This document shows, in pieces, positions 12,271 through 26,876 of a stretch of DNA of 64,000 nt. Made by a program: the position numbers and the translations under genes. The stretch comes from Chaenocephalus aceratus (Eukaryota; Chordata; Actinopteri; Perciformes; Channichthyidae), in the NCBI GenBank assembly GCA_023974075.1, contig CM043788.1:16452928-16516927 (forward strand), given 5' to 3'. The notes under the pieces are model-generated. The model ran no database searches. It had not been told where the DNA came from and saw only the letters and a program-made list of their open reading frames with translations. The stretch's first letter is position 1, and every line of letters begins with the position of its first letter.

Positions 12271-12595
12271 TATGCATCTAATTTGAAGCCAGATAAGCTA
12301 ACAGGAGATTTAGGTGTCTAAAACGTTGGTTTGCTATCCTGGCTCCAAAATGGTGGAATGAGCTCCCCATTGACATCAGGACAGCAGCCTACACATCTTC
12401 CGACTCCACTTCGAGCAATACAATTGCTAACAAAGCACTTATATACTAACAAAGGACTGGCTTATCTAAAGCCAGTTGAGTAGCACTTGAAATGTTTTGG
12501 CTCTATTCTTCAAGTTTGTATCTTCTTGGTCGAATGCACTTATTGTAAGTCACTTTGGATAAAAGTGTCAGCTACATGCAATGTAAAAACAACTT
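12271..12595 (+). mobile_element. LINE 3'-end remnant
   Basis: The frame from 12339 reads LAPKWWNELPIDIRTAAYTSS. This matches the last conserved block of fish L2/Rex-like reverse transcriptases (compare NIWNKLP in the LINE at 2.3-3.7 kb). After a gap, the 3' end at 12545-12590 (GTAAGTCACTTTGGATAAAAG then TGTCAGC) is the conserved tail shared by several fish LINEs and SINEs. Most of the element is lost. Confidence 0.65.
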
Positions 12596-12717
12596 TTTCA
12601 ACAAAGTTGTGCACATGTTTTCTTTCTACAATTAAGAATGTAAAAAAGAAAGAAAGGTTCACACTTTAAATTCATTTATAATGTGTGCTATTCTTTTTAA
12701 AAGGTGACATTATGGGG

Positions 12718-13395
12718 ATTAGGTTCAAAGCTTTTGATACTGTCAATCCGAACATGATGGTATATTCTGCCATTTTTGTTTTTAAGATAAATTATGAATG
12801 GATTTCAGAGCATATCTTTTATTACACACGACTCTAAACATGGCTATTGCTGAGCGGGCTGCTAGCAGCTCATGGTGCTATCGGCACGAACAATGCTAAC
12901 AACAGAAACTTTGCTGACAGAGCTAACAGTGTTAGCCCATGGAGTAAACCAAGTTACATTACATTATATGTCATTTGTTAGACGCTTTTATCCACACAGG
13001 AGCAGGTGTGAGTGTTACATGCAGTTGGACACACAAACAGGGACTTGGATACATTATGTACATGCAGCTAGCCCGGCTACCAAAACAAAGGACAAACAAG
13101 CTCAGATTACAACACACGGATGGAGCGCGACTTCATTTTCTACTCATGTGGACATTACTCCTATGTTTTTAATGCCTGGAATTTGGTTTACATAACATTG
13201 AATAATTGCATCAAATTATTTTCACACCAAATCCCCAAATTGTTGAGAACTGTCCAACAAGGACCTATATTAGGTCCTCAGCTATTTAATGTATCAATAT
13301 ATCCTACTAAACTCTACAATATACATTAGTATGCTGATGATACCATTCTCTATGCCTTTAGGTTGATATCCACCAGACTAAAACTTTTGATTTTC
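12718..13395 (+). pseudogene. Decayed LINE reverse transcriptase, split by another repeat
   Basis: Around 12730-12760 one frame reads FKAFDTVNPN, the motif A neighbourhood of a non-LTR RT. From about 13250, TVQQGPILGPQLFN (the G-PQG-ILGPLLF block) leads to YADDTILYAF, with YADD at 13330-13341. A stop precedes YADD. About 450 bp of unrelated sequence separates the two blocks. An ancient dead LINE copy. Confidence 0.6.
12946..13000 (-). repeat. SINE/LINE 3' tail, inverted
   Basis: On the minus strand this reads GGATAAAAGCGTCTAACAAA and ends in ATAATGTAATGTAA. That is the usual conserved 3' tail of fish retroposons. It sits in the gap of the decayed LINE and is probably the insertion that split it. 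Confidence 0.55.
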
Positions 13396-16300
13396 CCGAA
13401 CCTATCAATTCCCTAAATGTTGTCTCTTAAACTGGAAAGCCAAACCATTTCAGCAGCTCTATTAATTGTAGTTGATACTCTCAGATTGATGGTAAGGTTA
13501 TAGTGCTGACTTGCGCACAATAACATTTTCAACATTCCTATGTTTTGCAGGTTTGACTTTGACCATGTTTACCATTAACTTCTGTTGATAAGCAATGAAC
13601 ACAAATCAGTTTTGCTGGAATTTAGTTTTGGGAATAAGTAAGGAGAGATCAAAATGTTGCTCCCATGATGGCACTTGAGAAGAATTTAGGGACAAAGTCT
13701 TCAAAAATCTTCCTGACCATCCATCCAACTGTTGTATGCAAATTATTCGTAACTCAAGGTGCCTTGCTTACCTTTTTCATGAGCTTTCAATATTCCCATA
13801 TTGCAGTATTCAGTTGATGGATTATAGTGGGTAGATAATGCAATTCATGACTCATCCAGAAGTAATTGGCCGATCAGCTGACCAACACTGACATCTTCAA
13901 GGCCCTGCAGTTAGCATTGCTAATTACTCAATTTGGATCCCAGTACTAACAGAGTGTGTTCCTCCTTTTGAGAACATTATAATCTTCAGTAAATTATCAG
14001 ATTAGAGAAATACCAAGCACAAGCATTCTGCTGCTACTACCTTACCTTATGTATGTACACTTTCCAAGGATGTTTTTGTATCCAAATATCATGCCAAGGA
14101 AGTTTCACCAAATTACAATAGAGTTCAGAAGTAGAAAAGTAAGAACTCCCTGCAGAAAAACCAATTGCTCCAAAAGGCCCTAATCTGGGGATGCACTTAA
14201 AATCCCATTAGAATTAAATGCCTACTGAAGCTGCTCTCATTACCCAAGCTTAGTGCATCTGTTCCTGTGACACATGCATGACTTTATGCACAAGAATCGC
14301 TATTACATTTCCATTAAAGTCAATCAAGATAACAAGCTCACCTGGATTACCTGCACTGATTTCCTGTGAGTAAACAGTTCTGCTGACCTGATCTAAACCA
14401 GGGTGGAAATCTAGGCTGCCTCTAATGCAATCACATTTCTTTTTTATATACACCAGTTGTTAGAATAAAACATTGGTACTTTTTTCATATGGCTCGGACG
14501 TTGCTTTGTTAACTTTGATGGAGATCTTATGTAACTGGGCTCCCGGTTGAGTGCATTTGGCCGTTAGCTAAACCATCCAGTTACTGCTCAAAGCTCTCCC
14601 TGACTTTCTTGCAATCATTTAAATCTTCAGTTGTTCAGAAACAACATGGGTGAATATAAAACCTCTACATACTATTATCTAAGAAGGGAAAATATGTGTT
14701 GCAATCTTTTAAATCCTGTATACATCTGTTACTTGATTTAACTCCCAGAGAAGTGAAAAGGCAGAGATGCGTACTGAGACCAGTTTTGCCCTTTTAACTT
14801 TGGTGTATTCAATATAGTGCATATTTATATCCACATTCCAATACAAATGTTAACCCTTAAAAAGCAAGGGTTTTTACTCATTTAAATTCCCAACTGCTAG
14901 TAGAATGTCTAAACTTTTTTTCCCCGTCAGTTTAATATGTTCATTATTTTTTAGCAGCAGTTTTTGATTTAGCAAAACACTGCGCTGTGTATTTACCTCC
15001 ATTGGATACTGTATATTAATAATTATTTGTGGCAATGGCATATATTGGTTTTCTACTCCCGTGTAAGCTCTTCCAAAATAAGTGTTGTCACTGAGATCAT
15101 TTGGAATGGAAATTGTAATGACGAGAAAAGAAAAGGCCATTAAAACATTTGCCAAAGTGTTGTAGAATGTATGGAAACATGAAGAAGAACTGAACTAGAT
15201 TGAATTGTAAATTGCAAAATAAGTTATTTTTAAATTATATTTCACTGAATCCATGTGGGCTGTGCCTTCACAGCATGATCCAGCAAAATCCATGACATCC
15301 ATGAAACCACTATATAAGCAAAACATTTGTATTGGGCACCTGTTCCAAATCTGCTCTAGCAATCTTATGCAGAATGTGGAAAATGAAATGTAATTGAGTG
15401 TTTAGTCATGTGGAGGTTCCCCACTGTCTCCCTTGTATCTTGTATATGTTCAGCTTGTGCAAAACTTTGTTTTGATTTGTTTGTCTTTGGCCTGTTGAAC
15501 TTATTTTATATCTGCTAACTCTCTTTGAATGCATTTGTGTATTTTCTTGTACTGTTAAGTTATTTGTAAGGCTCTTTTGCTGCAATGCTGATCAGTTGGC
15601 GTATGATGAGGTAAAAGGGAGCGGTATTGTGCCTCTTGGCTATTACTTTACAATCTTTTTTCATGCTCCAACCTAACCTCACCTCTAATATAATATGTAG
15701 TCGATCACAAGCTGATCACACACCGCTGGCAACTCAGAAAACACACAGTCCATCTTGGAACTCCTGACTCGAACAAGAAGCCTCAGTTTTGCGCCAGACA
15801 CCAAAGGTCCTTTTTATGTTAGGCTAAAAGTCCTTTCAGGTCATCCTAGTCCAATACTTCTACTTTACCAAAGAGCATTTTTGACATTTGATGAGTAACG
15901 AGGTGAGAATGTTTAAAATCAACCACCAAGGTCAAGAGGCTTCATTAAAACGCAGCACCTCCAATCATCGCAGCAGGAGCCGGGGGACTTTTTTCCGAGG
16001 TGGAGTGTTTGGTGATGGAGGGAGGGGCACTGCAGGCTCGGTGCTGTTTTATCTCGGTCTTTGGCTGTCACAAAGATATTAAAATGCTCAGTTAGACATT
16101 CTGTTCACCCTCTGTTTGGCATGCAGGAGTTAACTCTTTGCAGGGTCAGAGAATACAGTGACTTCATTTAGTGTATTAGACTAACCAAGAGGGGCTTACA
16201 ACTTATCTGGGTCTTTAGCAGGCCAGTCATGACCTTTTGGTATGACAACTTGTTTATGGTTAGGTCTGTAATTCATTTATTTAAAGACCGTAATAGGGTT

Positions 16301-17265
16301 AAAACCCATTGACTTTGGCCTTGCATGCTTCTTTAACTGAAGATCTTAACTGAAACAAGTTGGTGTATGTTGATAATTAAACAATAAGGGCCTGTAAAAC
16401 AAAAAAGTGGCTACAACAAACTTTTCAGAACCACATTTCTTTCATATAGGATGCGTATTTGTATTTAAATGACTTTTTAGAGCTTATTAGCTGTAACAGT
16501 TCTCACACAGACTTAACAACTGAGAGTACTTTAACACTTTTAAGAAGTGAAGGTTTCATACTCAAACTTGGATTGTGATCACTTAAATATAAGCAGAAAG
16601 CACATGAAGTAATCCTTTGAAGAATAGGATAACATAAGATAAGATTAAACTGTGTCTCTTGAAAAATGCTAGTGAGTGGACCTTGAGTTAGGGTTGTTTT
16701 TTTCTTATCGGTCTACAAGCTTTGATATTCAAGTGAAGTGTAAGTTGGACATGGATAGAGTGTAGAGAAACACTTTTCCCATCTTTTTTGTCCTTCTTTC
16801 TGTCCTTATATCAGCCCCTAAACAGCTGCCAGGTCGCCTCAAGGACAGACACACAGACCCACTCTGGTCAGCACAGCCAGTTCTGACCTTTAACCCTAAA
16901 ATCTTGAACGTTAGGCCCCTTATAATTTATGTGGCTGATCCTTAAATCTGTAAATAGGTTTCCAAATAAAGTTTCCATGCCTTGCTTCCCAACTGCTGAC
17001 CATGTTTGTAGTTTGTCATGGGATGCTACCTAGGGCAGACCTGCCTTAACAAAGTAGTTGCCTGTCTATTGGGCAGTGACATCTGGAGCAGGACAATAAT
17101 ACTCTAGATAGGTCTTCCAGAACATCATATTGTTGAAAACAGCATAATCATATTTATTGATTATTCAATAAATACAATTATTTTACGCTTAATCAAAGCA
17201 TAAGATATGCTACTTAAAAGATTATTGGGATGACAACAGAAAACATACACGTGCAACCATATGCT
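13396..17265. other. No recognised feature
   Basis: Nearly 4 kb of AT-rich intergenic DNA. No coding exon, RNA gene or clear transposon end was seen. A GC-rich patch at 15940-16070 stands out in composition only. Confidence 0.4.
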
Positions 17266-17269
17266 AGGT

Positions 17270-17575
17270 TTAAACCTTGTTAAAGAGAACATATTGTGCT
17301 CATGTTCAGGTTCATATTTGTATTTTGTGCTTATACTGGGACATGTTTCCATGCTTTAATGATCAACATTGTCCTTATCTTTCTCATACTGCCTGTGCTG
17401 CAGCACCTCTTTTCACCCTCTGTCTGAAACCAGAGCCCAGTCTGCTCTGATTGGTTAGCAGGCAGGCTCTGCATCTGGAGGGAACTTTGGAATTGTAGCC
17501 ATTGCAGACCATTTACATGCACTAAAACCTATATAACACACTACAGGAAAGGGTACAGCCAAAAAGCATATTAGC
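17270..17575 (-). repeat. Dispersed ~400-bp repeat family, copy 1
   Basis: The minus strand reads CCTTTCCTGTAGTGTGTTAT, then ATGTAAATGGTCTGCAA, CTAACCAATCAGAGCAG and GGGTGAAAAGAGGTGCTGCA. The same order occurs on the plus strand at 21775-23345, where it is interrupted by a transposon, and in part at 53811-53952. It is non-coding and of unknown class, probably SINE- or MITE-like. Confidence 0.7.
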
Positions 17576-17650
17576 ACCCCTTTTATATCTGACTTGTGAT
17601 GGAATGGAGAGGTTGATGCTTGCAATGACTAACACAGCCACAAAGTATTA

Positions 17651-18803
17651 GGCTGCGGCCCCACGAGGACGAATTCGGTCGTTTGCGTTACTGTTTAGTG
17701 TCATATAGACCGTTCGGCCACACGAGGACGACCGCATACGGCACTAAACGACTGAGGAAACGACAACGGGTCCCAAGGTGGATAGAAATGCATACGCCAC
17801 TCTCTGGGGGGTCAAACGGCTCCGTGTGTGCGCCCTATACGGACATTTTCAGATCACTGATAGTGATTGCGCAATAGCCCCGCCTCTCCCCACCTCTTCT
17901 GCTCTCACCTCCGCTTACCCCGCGCCAGTGCTGAAGTGTTTCGCCACCAACAACAACAACAATGGCGGATCGCAGAGTTGCTATCATGCTCCGGACGCTA
18001 TTGACCATGCTACAGTTGTTTGTGCAACATCTACAGCAATAATGATGAGGCAATAGCCCCGCCTCTCCCCACCTCTGCTGCTCACCCCCACGTCAAAGTA
18101 AACTGCACCCTGAATTCAGATTATTTATCTTTCTCTCGCGAGTGAAGTCTAATCTGACAGGACGGAGACACGCAGCTCTGCTCACCTGCAGCTCCTCCCG
18201 CTGCAGCAAAACACACACTTCAAGTCAGATCATCACCCTTAGCTATTTTAATTACCTCTCAAACTCCCTAAACTAGTTATAAATATGTTTATTTTTACAG
18301 TCGGCCGGGTCACTGATTACTGGATGAGCTGCTGCATGAGACAGACACTGACGCTGTCTGAAGAGAGGGAGGAAAAAGAGAGGCTCCATGTATTTTATCA
18401 TTATATTATATAGAGTCGTTATTCATTTGTTTTAAAGCTCAATAAATAACAAAGAAGACCTTTGATCGGCACTTTTATAATTTTGTCCGGAAGATTTCAA
18501 CTTTAATACACGTTGACTGGCGAAAAACTCTGCCCGGTTCCCTCGGCCCCCACCGCAGAGAATAAACAGAAGGGCAACCATGACAACCATGCTTCTTCGC
18601 TGCTTTTGTGGAGGAAGTTACAGCGCCACGTAGAGGCTCCTGCATATGTACTGCAGCTTCTCCAGCGGTTGGAGCTAAACGGAGCGGTCTCGTGTGGGCA
18701 GACACTATCCGGATAATTATTGCATGTGGACGGAAGCCGTTTGCGATTGCGTTTGCGTTAATCCTATGCGTTTAGCCGTTTTCGTCCTCGTGGGGCCGCA
18801 GCC
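17651..18803 (+). mobile_element. PIF/Harbinger-type non-autonomous element, copy 1
   Basis: A 1153-bp element with inverted ends GGCTGCGGCCCCACGAGGAC, flanked by TTA on both sides (17648-17650 and 18804-18806). A 3-bp TWA duplication is characteristic of PIF/Harbinger. It holds two internal copies of a segment beginning CAATAGCCCCGCCTCTCC (17872 and 18052) but no transposase or Myb-like frame. The inverted sister copy lies at 22017-23166. Confidence 0.8.
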
Positions 18804-18806
18804 TTA

Positions 18807-19149
18807 GACGCTCCTTAGAAATCCTATTTCCATGTGAATGCAGAACTGTCCTACAATACTGCAACTAGCTCCTTGAAAAAAGTAGTTGAAAATAAAAATA
18901 TATAAAATTGTTGTTTCTTCATATATCACAGCACTTCCCTTGACTCAGTTGAAGCCTACACTCAGATGTGCCTGCTCTTGTTCCCAAACACCTACACAGC
19001 TCCAGCTTCAGACAAGTTGGCAGCATTACAATATACTTGAATCCAACGCAAGTCCATCACGTTTACCCAAAATGCCCCTCTCTTCCTCTTCTCATCTTAA
19101 CGTTTTATTTATACAGCAAATCCTCCATTTCCTCCCCTGTGGTGTTAGA
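18807..19149. other. No recognised feature
   Basis: Short intergenic stretch with nothing recognised. Confidence 0.4.
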
Positions 19150-19389
19150 ATCCCTCTTGTGTGTGTGGCCTAGCATTACTATACTTGTGGGGACCTAAAT
19201 CTGTTTACACAGTCACGTGTGGGGACTCGCCTCCCTTATGGGGACAAAATGGAGGTCCCCATAAGGGGAATCATTAATTTTAGGGTGAAGACTTGGTTAG
19301 GTTTAGGATTAGGGTTAGGGTAAGGGTAAGGTTAAGGGTAAGGGTTAGGCATGTGTTGGTTATGGTTAAGGTTAGGATAAGTCTCCAGG

Positions 19390-20516
19390 GCCCAAGAGTT
19401 CAAAACTTTCAATCTCAATCAGATCCGATCAGATTTTGAAATCCCATTTTTTGTGATCCAGGATCAGACAAGTCGGCCAGATGTTGTCCCTGTAGTTCAA
19501 AGCAATTCAGGATAGGTTCACCCTGATCCAGATTACGACTTTTCAAGATTACTAGATCCTGAATATCAGTGCTTTAATCCTACCGATCGCCATCTAGTGG
19601 ATATGAAAAATAATACAAGGAAGACAAGAGACCATCCATCTTCTTCTCCCGCTTATCCGTGGTCGGGTCGCGGAGGTAGCAGTTCCAGCAGAGAGCCCCA
19701 AACGTTCCTTTCCCTGGCCACATCAACCAGCTCTGACTGGGGGATCCCAAAGCGCTCCCAGGCCAGAGAAGAGATATAATCCCTTCACCTGGTCCTAGCT
19801 CTACCCCTTGGTCTCTTCCCAGCTGGACGTGCCTGGAACACCTTCCTAGGGAGGCGCCCAGGTGGCATCCTTACTAGTTGCCTGAACCACCTCAACTGGC
19901 TCCTTTCGACGCGAAGACAAGAGACCACATTGCAGAAACATCTATAATGTCTAATTATATTTTTAAATTTGAAAGGTGATGACAGATGATGGACTTTTTT
20001 TTTGTTGAATATATTTTTACTTTAATCTAAATTACATTTGTGATTGGCAATCTTTGTTGTGATACTTTTATGAGCATAAACATTTATGTCATCAACATTT
20101 GGTTGAAAACAAAATAGGCCACCACAAACGTGAGCAAAAATGAAAAAAATAAAATGTATTTCCCATGAAGGCTAAAAATAGTGTATTAATTCAGTTAACA
20201 AACGTTTCCATCTTATTTAAATTGAAACATATTTTAAAATAAATTGTACAGTATATTTTGCTCTGGTAATCCACTGGAAATCCACCCCTCTTGTGGGATC
20301 AGGATAATCCAGTTTTTTGGGATCAAACTGATCCCAATCCTGTGTTGTCGGTTTGAACTACCCATTTTGAAGATTTGATCCAGATTAAAGCTTGGATTGG
20401 ATTTCCTGATCTGATCGGATATCAAAGTGATCCTAATCCTGTTTTTTGTTTTTGAACTCCCCAAAATCCAAATCTGATTTGATCAGATAGGGATTCAAAG
20501 TGTTGAACTCCTGGGC
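19390..20516. mobile_element. TIR DNA element, 1127 bp, class uncertain
   Basis: The ends are inverted copies of GCCCARGAGTTCAAMACTTT followed by GATCAGATTT-like sequence. The flanking word CCAGG is present on both sides (385-389 and 517-521 of the respective kilobases), giving a 5-bp duplication. The interior is rich in GATC/AATCC words and holds a retroposon insertion. No protein is encoded. Confidence 0.7.
19635..19913 (-). mobile_element. RTE/Rex3-like LINE 3' end or derived retroposon
   Basis: Perfect 14-bp duplications aagacaagagacca flank it (19621-19634 and 19914-19927), proving a retroposition-type insertion into the TIR element. On the minus strand it runs from CTTCGCGTCGAAAGGAGCCA to GGATAAGCGGGAGAAGAAG with an ATGG-like end. 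This high-copy fish sequence resembles the 3' part of RTE-clade LINEs. The clade call is from memory. Confidence 0.7.
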
Positions 20517-20569
20517 CCAGGAAATGCATGTAAGTCAATGTAATGTCCCCTGAAGTGATGTATACATGT

Positions 20570-21774
<1,205 letters not shown>

Positions 21775-23345
21775 TGAGTGTTGAAATAGGCCCTTTATGC
21801 TTTTTAGGTTTTCCCTTTCCTGTAGTGTGTGATATCGTTTTTTCTGAATGTAAATGGTCTGCAAAAGCTTACCTGTGTTCCCTCCAGAGGGAGTTTCTCT
21901 CCCACACACTCCCCCCCCCTGCCTGAAACACCTCCTGACTCCTTTGTTTACTTCTGTGACCATTACATCGTGCTTCTATTGGATGGCGCTCCAACACATT
22001 GTATGTGAAAGACTAAGGCTGCGGCCACACGAGGACGAAAACGGCTAAACGCATAGGATTAACGTAAACGCAATCGCAAACAAGCTTCCGTCCACACGCA
22101 ATAGTTATCCGGATAGTGTCTGCCCACACGAGACCACTCCGTTTAGCTCCAACCGCTGGAGAAGCTGCAGTACATATGCAGGAGCCTGTACGTGGCGCTG
22201 TAACTTCCTCCACACAAGCAGCGAAGAAGCATGGTTGTCATGGTTGCCCTTCTGTTTATTCTCCGCGGTGGGGGCCGAGAGAACCGGGCAGAATTTTTCG
22301 CCAGTCAACGTGTATTAAAGTTTAAATCTTCCGGACAAAATTATAAAAGTGTCGGTCAAAGGTCTTCTTTGTTATTTATTGAGCTTTAAAACAAATTAAT
22401 AACGACTATATATTATAATAATAAAATACACAGAGCCTCTCTTTTTCCTCCTTCTCTTCAGACAGCGTCAGTGTCTGTCTCATGCAGTATCTGATCCAGT
22501 AATGAGTGACCCGGCCGACAGTAAAAATAAACATATTTATAACTAGTTTAGGGAGTTTGAGAGGTAATTAAAATAGCTAAGGGTGATGATCTGACTTGAA
22601 GTGTGTGTTTTGCTGCAGCAGGAGGAGCTGCAGGTGAGCAGAGCTGCGTGTCTCCGTCCTGTCAGATTAGACTTCACTCGCGAGAGAAAGATAAATGATC
22701 TGAATTCAGGGTGCAGTTTACTTTGACGCGGGGGTGAGCAGCAGAGGTGGGGAGAGGCGGGGCTATTTCCTCATCATTATTGCTGTAGATGTTGCACAAA
22801 CAACTGTAGCATGGTCAATAGCGTCCGGAGCACGATAGCAACTCTGCGATCCGCCATTGTTGTTGTTGTTGGTGGCGAAACACTTCAGCAATGGCGCGGG
22901 GTAAGCGGAGGTGAGCAGAAGAGGTGGGGAGAGGCGGGGCTATTGCGCAATCACTATCAGTGATCTGAAAATGTTCGGATAGGGCGCACATACGGAGCCG
23001 TTTGACCCCCCAGAGAGTGGCGTATGCCTTTCTATCCACCTTGGGACCCGTTATCGTTTCCTCAGTCGTTTAGTGCCGTATTCGGTCGTCCTCGTGTGGC
23101 CGAACGGTCTATATGACACTAAACAGTAACGCAAACGGCCGAATTCGTCCTCGTATGGCCGCAGCCTAAGGGGCTTGACATCTCTAAGCAGTTGACCAAT
23201 CACAACTGAGCTGGCCAGCTAACCAATCAGAGCAGAGTGTGCTCTGGTGACAGACGGAGGGTGAAAAGAGGTGCTGCATCACAGGCAGTATGAGAAAAAT
23301 AAAGAGATTGTTGAACATTAAAGCATGTAAATATGTCACAATAGA
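21775..23345 (+). repeat. Dispersed ~400-bp repeat family, copy 2, split by a Harbinger element
   Basis: The left part, 21775-22016, includes CCTTTCCTGTAGTGTGTGAT and ATGTAAATGGTCTGCAAAAG. The right part, 23167-23345, includes CTAACCAATCAGAGCAGAG and GGGTGAAAAGAGGTGCTGCA. The parts join cleanly when the 1150-bp element and one TAA are removed. Confidence 0.75.
22017..23166 (-). mobile_element. PIF/Harbinger-type non-autonomous element, copy 2 (inverted)
   Basis: A 1150-bp inverted sister of 17651-18803. It starts GGCTGCGGCCACACGAGGAC, ends with the complementary sequence, and is flanked by TAA (22014-22016 and 23167-23169). Long stretches match copy 1 base for base on the other strand with scattered substitutions. 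Non-coding. Confidence 0.8.
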
Positions 23346-23735
23346 AGCTCTGGCACTTTTCCCAGAATCCTTGCAAAGAGAAGTAAATATGGTAGCTTAT
23401 ATCCATAATGTTCTTCCGCTCACTACTCAAAGCTCATGACTAAAGGAAGAGAAGGAGCAGGTCAATGGAGAGCTTTGCTTTGATGCTAAGCTGCCCACAT
23501 TACTCTGCCAGACTATACATGCATTACCACTTTGTGAAAGATGTGTCCTTAGTAATACATGTTGTATAATTCCCCCACTCATGTCTGATGTACTGTATTA
23601 GAAATCAGATAAGGGCTGTTTGTTCTCCGCTGTAATCTCGCTCAGGGCTGCTCTACCTCGGCGCCGCTGTCTCTCTGAGAGCTTGATCATTGTTCGCTTT
23701 AGCTGTTGATAAAACAAGGCCTCAAAGGGTTGAAT

Positions 23736-23737
<2 letters not shown>

Positions 23738-23769
<32 letters not shown>
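23738..23769. repeat. (AC)n microsatellite
   Basis: AC run of about 32 bp. Confidence 0.97.
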
Positions 23770-23775
<6 letters not shown>

Positions 23776-24863
23776 ACACACACACAAACAACCACTTCGT
23801 TTTTCTAAAGTTCAAATGGGCTTGTGTGCATTTTTGTTTGCATTTTTTGGGCTTTTAAGGCCTTTTATTTCAGCAACATCAAAGTACCATTCAAGTGTTT
23901 TTGCACTTTTAGCCCTGTTATGTATACTTTTGCATTCCTCTCAACCATTTCACAAAGAATAGTGCTGTTTATTGTGCTTACTTCTTTGCAGCCGTTGGTT
24001 TAAATGTATTTCAACTTTATTATTACTTTATACAAATTAGTATTAGCATGCAGAATAACAACAAAACGACAACAAAAGTAGACCCCTGTTAAGAGGCCTG
24101 TCAGGCATCTTATCAGTGACATCAGCATGTTCCAAGATCTGAGCGATTAGCTGTAACTTGGTGAGAATGCATTATTTCACTGTGACTTTAAGATGTACAC
24201 AGGAAAGAGTTAAATGTTTGGGTCCGCCTCACTGCTGGACTGGTTGAAGGCCTTGCAGCTTCCCTACTTGGCTCTCTGCCCATCTCACTGCCTGACTGTC
24301 TGCCTGTCTGTCCCTCTGTCTGAGCAGCTGGCTGACTGTGCTACTGCATGAATAATGCTGAGCCATGGTGCCCTGCTGCCTTGACAACCAGTGGAGAGAG
24401 AGGGAGGTGTGTGGGGGGGGGACTGTGTGGGTAGAGAGCAAATATAGAAAACAGAAAAGGAGGAGGTGGAGAAGGAAGATGGTGCTGGGGGGGATCTAAT
24501 AAAGTGAAAACACTGAAACACTGGAAATGTAGGGCAGAGCATGAGAGATAGGAGAGGTTTTGGAAGTAGGGAATTCTTTATTTGGGGCAGAGGAATGGAG
24601 AGCACATGCAAAGCATCAGGAGGAAAAGTAAGGGTAAGAAAGAGAAACGAGAAGGAGGAAAAATGAAGAAGAGATAAGGCTCAGCAGTTTTGGGATGCAG
24701 CAGAAGCCTGCAGCTGCAGCAACCTGTTTTACAGTGTCACCAGAGTGTTGCATCATGGGATCAGGACCAGGGGGACGCTCACATTGCAGGATGACATCAC
24801 CCCTTTATCGAGTCAGCACTTAGGGAAGGAGAAAGATGTGTGTGTGTGTATGTGTGTGTGTGT

Positions 24864-24864
<1 letters not shown>

Positions 24865-24902
<38 letters not shown>

Positions 24903-24903
24903 G
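24865..24903. repeat. (CTGT)n microsatellite
   Basis: About ten CTGT units, directly after a short interrupted TG run. Confidence 0.97.
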
Positions 24904-26876
24904 CCATCTCATCTCAAAGCAAGCTGCACAAAGATCCAGATCACCAGATGAACAGAGGCGTGAGTGTGTGAGATATGGGTTAATTGCGGGACTCTCACGC
25001 TCAATGCGTGAGGGTTGGTAGCCCTGTTGCAGTAGGATGTTGTCTGTAAGTGGGAATAATAGTGTTTCTAAGAAAGTACAGTTTGGTATGTAAGTAAGTT
25101 TTATTTATGGCCCAGACAAAAGTGTGTGAAAGAGAGTATGATTGTGCGTGTAAAAGTGTTTAGCAATATGTATAAAATAGTTTTTGTGAGATTCTGATAT
25201 GATTTGTAAGACCACGTATGAGTTGTGAGCTAGACGGCCTCTCGTATGTATGTGTGTGTGCGTGTGTGCCTGCTCTGCTCCGTTCTGTTCCCCTGTTTGC
25301 CTCTCTGACTATCCGCTGCATCCAAAAACAGAAAGATAGAGCAGTTTGAGAGGGGAGAAATCATCCCTATTTTGAAATGCCACAGCAAAAATACATTACA
25401 GCGCAACAGTAGAAATCATATTTGTAGTCCTTGTATCATTCCAAAAAAGCACACAAGAGGATGACATGAGAGTTTTCTCCCTATCTCTCTTTCTGTCTGG
25501 CTAAATTTGGCATTTGTTATTTTCAATCTTGCGTTACAATATATAATGATTTCCCTTGTGGCTATTCCAGAGCCTCTGTTCAATGCCCCTGGGTACAAAC
25601 AGTATGAATATGATTTAATTTAGATTCAGCAAATAATCACACACATGGCCTCGTACTAAAATGTTTTTTACATTTACATTTGTTCCTTTCTGTTACTCTT
25701 ATTCTCAATGCTGTAATTATTTCACTTTTGACTGTCCCAGAGATTCTGCTTAAAGTCCGTGGATAGGTATGAATATAATTTTCCAAATTTGTATTAAAGA
25801 AATAATCACATCATGGCACTGTACTTAAATGGCCTTTCTCTTTTCCAATCATGCCTTGAGCCATAACTGTTACTTTATTGTGCATTTTCCAGAGCTTTTC
25901 TGAATTTAAAATCAGCATATATCAATTAATATGACCTGTATGGGAATAGAATTTATCATAGTTTTGTGATTTATATTCTCCCCTTTCCCTGATCTGGTTA
26001 TGTTTTCTACTGATTAGATAAGCCTGGAGAAACTGATAGCACTGTTGCCATTGTTAGTATTGTTAGCACCCTTAGCGGCTAGCACCCTTAGCAGTTAGCC
26101 ACCAGGTCTTTGTAGAATGGTTAAGAGCAATCCATTTGATCTGGATTATATTTTGAGAACCTTCGTTAAGAAAAAAAGACAATCATACATCATGGATCCA
26201 TTCTAAAAGTATGGCTGTTATTACATCTTACATCTTGATTTCAACCAATCCTGCTACTTGTCACCGTATCCTTAAACTTCTTACATGTTATCAGAGCTTC
26301 TCTCCAAAAAACAGTGGTATAAAATGGGTTTTCTGAATGTAGGAAGAGCAATAATCACTAAAACCCTATTATTTATACTCCTGCTCTTGTAATTATTTCT
26401 TATTTTCCATCCAAGCTGGGCAAATATTCCCACACCATAGCTATAATAGGTGAATTCCTTGGTTTTCCTATCAAAGACTTGATGTATGAGAACTCTCATA
26501 TCACACAAATGATGGTCTCAAGGATCCTTTGGGGTTCCCGATCAGAAAGTCAGTGTTCATTGGAGAAAATTGCAATTTGAAAAGCATTATGGTTATATAT
26601 TCATGTAGAGCAGGGGTGCCCAACCAGTCGATCGCGGAGATTCCCAGTCGATCGCGAGATGTGTCTAAAAATAGACAACAATATTCTGTTTTATCGTTAA
26701 TGTCCTATAACATAATCTTCCCGTGCCAGAATAATGCACTTGAACACACCAAAGCTTTGTGATTGGCCGGCGTGACCCCATGTGTGGGGGCGTGGCTGGT
26801 GGGCAGTGGGCACTATTTCGCTGACGTTCTCCGTGTCAACAGGAGTGACAGTCTGCACACAAACAAGACCGCAATT

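Larger units (their letters stand above)
23346..26602. other. No recognised gene
   Basis: Intergenic DNA with two small microsatellites. No exon, RNA gene or transposon ends were seen. Confidence 0.4.

Noticed and set aside
15888..16082. Possible exon in a GC-rich patch
   Set aside because: No convincing splice sites or family match; composition alone is not enough.
19297..19378. True telomere
   Set aside because: The runs are degenerate, internal and part of a dispersed repeat unit.
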